Made by a program: the position numbers and the translations under genes | The notes under the pieces: generated by a model | Seen by the model: the letters and a program-made list of their open reading frames with translations, nothing else | Told to the model about the DNA's origin: nothing | Databases searched by the model: none | Source of the DNA: Anaerolineales bacterium | GTDB taxonomy: Bacteria > Chloroflexota > Anaerolineae > 4572-78 > NAK82 | Direction of reading: 5' to 3' | NCBI GenBank assembly: GCA_024643945.1 | Contig: JAHELX010000078.1 | Coordinates: forward strand, 7,609 to 15,010 | DNA length: 7,402 nucleotides | Shown: positions 5,979-7,402 of the stretch, piece after piece | Position numbering within the stretch: position 1 is the first letter of the stretch | Layout: each line of letters starts with the position of its first letter

Positions 5979-7049
5979 ATGGGGCAGATGCGCATATTCG
6001 TCTCCAATCTCAGGCGAAAGGGGCGGAATTGTGTGTCTCCGTCCCCAGCCGGGTACAGAGGGAGGAAACCAATCGACCCGCGCCATTTGCTGGTGTATGT
6101 GAGTTGGGATGTCATCCGTCGCTGGAAGCGGGGGCGTCGCCCCGACCGTCCGGTCGTTGCCGAGGCCCCTTACGCCTACGGCAGCGCGCAGATTCGCCTG
6201 GCTCGCCTGGCCCGGCCAGGGGACGTGATATGGGTACTGACCGCGCCTCGCTTTGCCGGATACCGGCTGCCCCCTTCTCTTATCGCCCGCCTGCAGGTGG
6301 CCCAGGTAGTGGATCGCCAGACGCCTGACGGTCTCGCGGCGGCCATCCCCCCGGACTTCGATCCCCGCTGGCGCTACGTCGTCCTGGCTGAACCACCACC
6401 TGCCAGTCGCTATTATCCTCTCAACAATGCCTACCAGACTCTGCTCGCGTTGACTTTCGTCGGTCGCGCGCCGACGTTGCGCGATTGCCCCCACTGCCAG
6501 CGGCTGGTAGCCGAGCAGAAGAGATTGTACGCCGGCCTGCCCGCCCACCTGCAAACGGTGCGCCATCTGACACCCGGTGCGGGGGCGGCGCTGGAGGCCT
6601 TCGCTCGCGCCGTGGCTGAAGGGCAGATAGTCTTTCTCAGCTACCGGCGGGCAGAAGCAGCTCCGCTGGCCATGGCGCTGGCGGAGCGGTTGACCGGTCA
6701 GGGCGTCGCTTGCTGGTGGGATCACTGGATGGTTCCTGGGCGCGTGGCGCGGGGGGACATCCAGATAGATAACGATTTGCTGTCGGCGGTACTGGCCGAT
6801 GGTTTGCGACAGAGTACCTGGGCTGTGGCATTGGTGACGCCTACCTTCTATAGGAGCCGATGGACGGCACGGGAGTGGACGTTAGCCGGGGAAGAGAGAG
6901 ATAACCCGCGCCGCGCCCGCCCCTTGCGGCGGATCGAGGTGCTCCTGGAGGGTGAGGCCAGCGGCCAAGCGGATGTGGTGCTCCCGGCCACCAACGTTGA
7001 CCCCAACCGGTTGGCGGCTCAATTGTTGGCCGCTATAGAGGAGGCATGA
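5979..7049 (+). CDS. TIR-domain protein with an unrecognised N-terminal domain
   Basis: The frame is open from GTG 5931. ATG 5979 is chosen because GGGAGG (5963-5968) lies 10 nt upstream, giving 356 residues. ATG 5988 is an alternative, and conserved-looking sequence begins only at about 6087 (LLVYVSWDVIRRW). The C-terminal part, coded by 6621-7046, is a TIR domain: IVFLSYRR at the first strand, LAERLTGQGVACWWDHW for helix A and the second strand, then an amphipathic helix, WAVALVTPTFYRSRW, and WTARE. The Glu of WTARE (coded at 6873-6875) aligns with the catalytic Glu of NAD+-cleaving TIR domains such as SARM1 (WVHKE), so NADase activity is plausible. The N-terminal domain has GDVIWVLTAPRF, PPSLIARLQVAQVVD, YYPLNNAYQTLLALTF and a CPHC motif (6486-6497). 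I cannot name it; it may be the sensor. The stop codon overlaps the next gene, indicating one operon. TIR assignment is strong; the biochemical product is inferred. Confidence 0.88.
   Translation: MGQMRIFVSNLRRKGRNCVSPSPAGYRGRKPIDPRHLLVYVSWDVIRRWKRGRRPDRPVVAEAPYAYGSAQIRLARLARPGDVIWVLTAPRFAGYRLPPSLIARLQVAQVVDRQTPDGLAAAIPPDFDPRWRYVVLAEPPPASRYYPLNNAYQTLLALTFVGRAPTLRDCPHCQRLVAEQKRLYAGLPAHLQTVRHLTPGAGAALEAFARAVAEGQIVFLSYRRAEAAPLAMALAERLTGQGVACWWDHWMVPGRVARGDIQIDNDLLSAVLADGLRQSTWAVALVTPTFYRSRWTAREWTLAGEERDNPRRARPLRRIEVLLEGEASGQADVVLPATNVDPNRLAAQLLAAIEEA
6057..6068 (+). promoter_or_regulatory. strong Shine-Dalgarno-like sequence inside the TIR reading frame
   Basis: AGAGGGAGGAAA is the best ribosome-binding match near the gene, but no ATG, GTG or TTG follows at normal distance. 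The in-frame codon at 6072, 6 nt after GGAGG, is ATC. The next usable in-frame starts are TTG 6087 and GTG 6093, both too far. The homologous-looking part of the protein begins right here. Either the gene starts upstream and this is coding sequence, or translation starts at a non-canonical ATC. Confidence 0.25.
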
Positions 7050-7402
7050 TGGCCCAGCAACCGGAGACGCTGACCTTTCCCGGCGGCCATGCCGCCCGCC
7101 TGGCCCGCATCGCTGACCTGGATGGGCTGCCGGACGCCCTGGCCGCGCTGGCCCTGGCCCCGCCCTGGCCGGTCCTGGTCCTGGTGGGTGGGGCGGCGGG
7201 CTTGTCGCTGGCGGGAGAGGCTGCCTCGCCCTTAAAAGAATTGTTCCACGCGCTGGCCGGAGTGGCGCAGGCGGCCGGCGCGACGGTCGTGGACGGCGGT
7301 ACTAACGCCGGCGTGATGGCCTTAATGGGCCAGGCCCGCGCCGAAGTTGGGGCTACCTTTCCGCTGCTGGGCGTAGCTGCCGAAGGGACGGTAGACCTCA
7401 CC
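7049..7402 (+). CDS. SLOG-superfamily LSDAT (TRPM-like) nucleotide-binding protein (3' end beyond window)
   Basis: The first 118 codons are visible. ATG 7049 lies 4 nt after AGGAGG (7039-7044) and shares one base with the TIR stop codon. ATG 7046 in the same frame would overlap by 4 nt but sits only 1 nt from AGGAGG. After a short N-terminal segment comes a Rossmann-like core: PVLVLVGGAAGLS (residues 41-53), a helix with PLKELFHALAGVAQAAGA, then VVDGGTNAGVMALMGQAR (80-97) and FPLLGVAAEGTV (104-115). The paired GG loop and DGGTxxGVMxLMG motif match the prokaryotic LSDAT family, the SLOG branch related to the ligand-binding region of TRPM channels, predicted to bind NAD+-derived or similar nucleotides. 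Coupling to a TIR gene suggests it senses or processes the TIR product. Any effector or membrane domain would be C-terminal, outside the window. Confidence in the fold is good; the ligand is inferred. Confidence 0.82.
   Translation, partial: MAQQPETLTFPGGHAARLARIADLDGLPDALAALALAPPWPVLVLVGGAAGLSLAGEAASPLKELFHALAGVAQAAGATVVDGGTNAGVMALMGQARAEVGATFPLLGVAAEGTVDLT

Noticed and set aside
5808..6725. Open frame of 305 codons on the minus strand
   Set aside because: It overlaps the end of the PBP gene and most of the TIR gene antisense and shows no recognisable motif.
7033..7401. Minus-strand open frame of 122 codons opposite the LSDAT gene
   Set aside because: The plus strand has an SD, coupling to the TIR gene and clear SLOG motifs; this frame is Ala/Ser/Pro-rich noise.

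Overview
The window comes from a GC-rich bacterium (about 60% GC judged by eye). It most resembles Chloroflexota of the Anaerolineae type. The reasons are a bifunctional penicillin-binding protein with a long Thr-Pro-rich extracellular tail (repeated ATDTPTPxP units), GT51 and transpeptidase motifs written in the style common in that phylum, and the protein families present. The phylum is an inference. No rRNA, tRNA, CRISPR array or mobile element is visible.

Layout. (1) Positions 1-2359, minus strand: an uninterrupted reading frame of 786 codons that runs off the left edge, encoding a HerA/FtsK-like ATPase with an N-terminal Walker A and a charged C-terminal coiled coil. (2) Positions 2360-2705: a divergent regulatory region with two good sigma70-type promoters, each with a TATACT -10 and a 17-bp spacer. 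The ATPase side has a predicted leader of about 160 nt that can fold into a branched structure. The other side has a possible six-codon leader peptide overlapping the next start codon. (3) Positions 2706-5846, plus strand: a complete 1046-residue class A penicillin-binding protein, the peptidoglycan polymerase and cross-linker. (4) Positions 5847-5978: two hairpins, one a probable terminator, and a promoter candidate. (5) Positions 5979-7049: a protein with an unrecognised N-terminal domain and a C-terminal TIR domain. (6) Positions 7049-7402: the start of a gene overlapping the TIR stop codon and encoding a SLOG-family domain of the LSDAT (TRPM-like) type; it runs off the right edge.

How they fit. 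The ATPase and the PBP are divergent and need not be functionally linked. The TIR and LSDAT genes are translationally coupled and form the most interesting unit. TIR domains can cleave NAD+ to ADP-ribose or cyclic ADP-ribose products, and SLOG domains bind such nucleotides (for example in Thoeris ThsA and in TRPM channels). The pair therefore looks like a two-gene nucleotide-signalling module, possibly anti-phage or stress-related, whose effector part lies outside the window. This is a prediction from domain content and gene order, not a demonstrated function.
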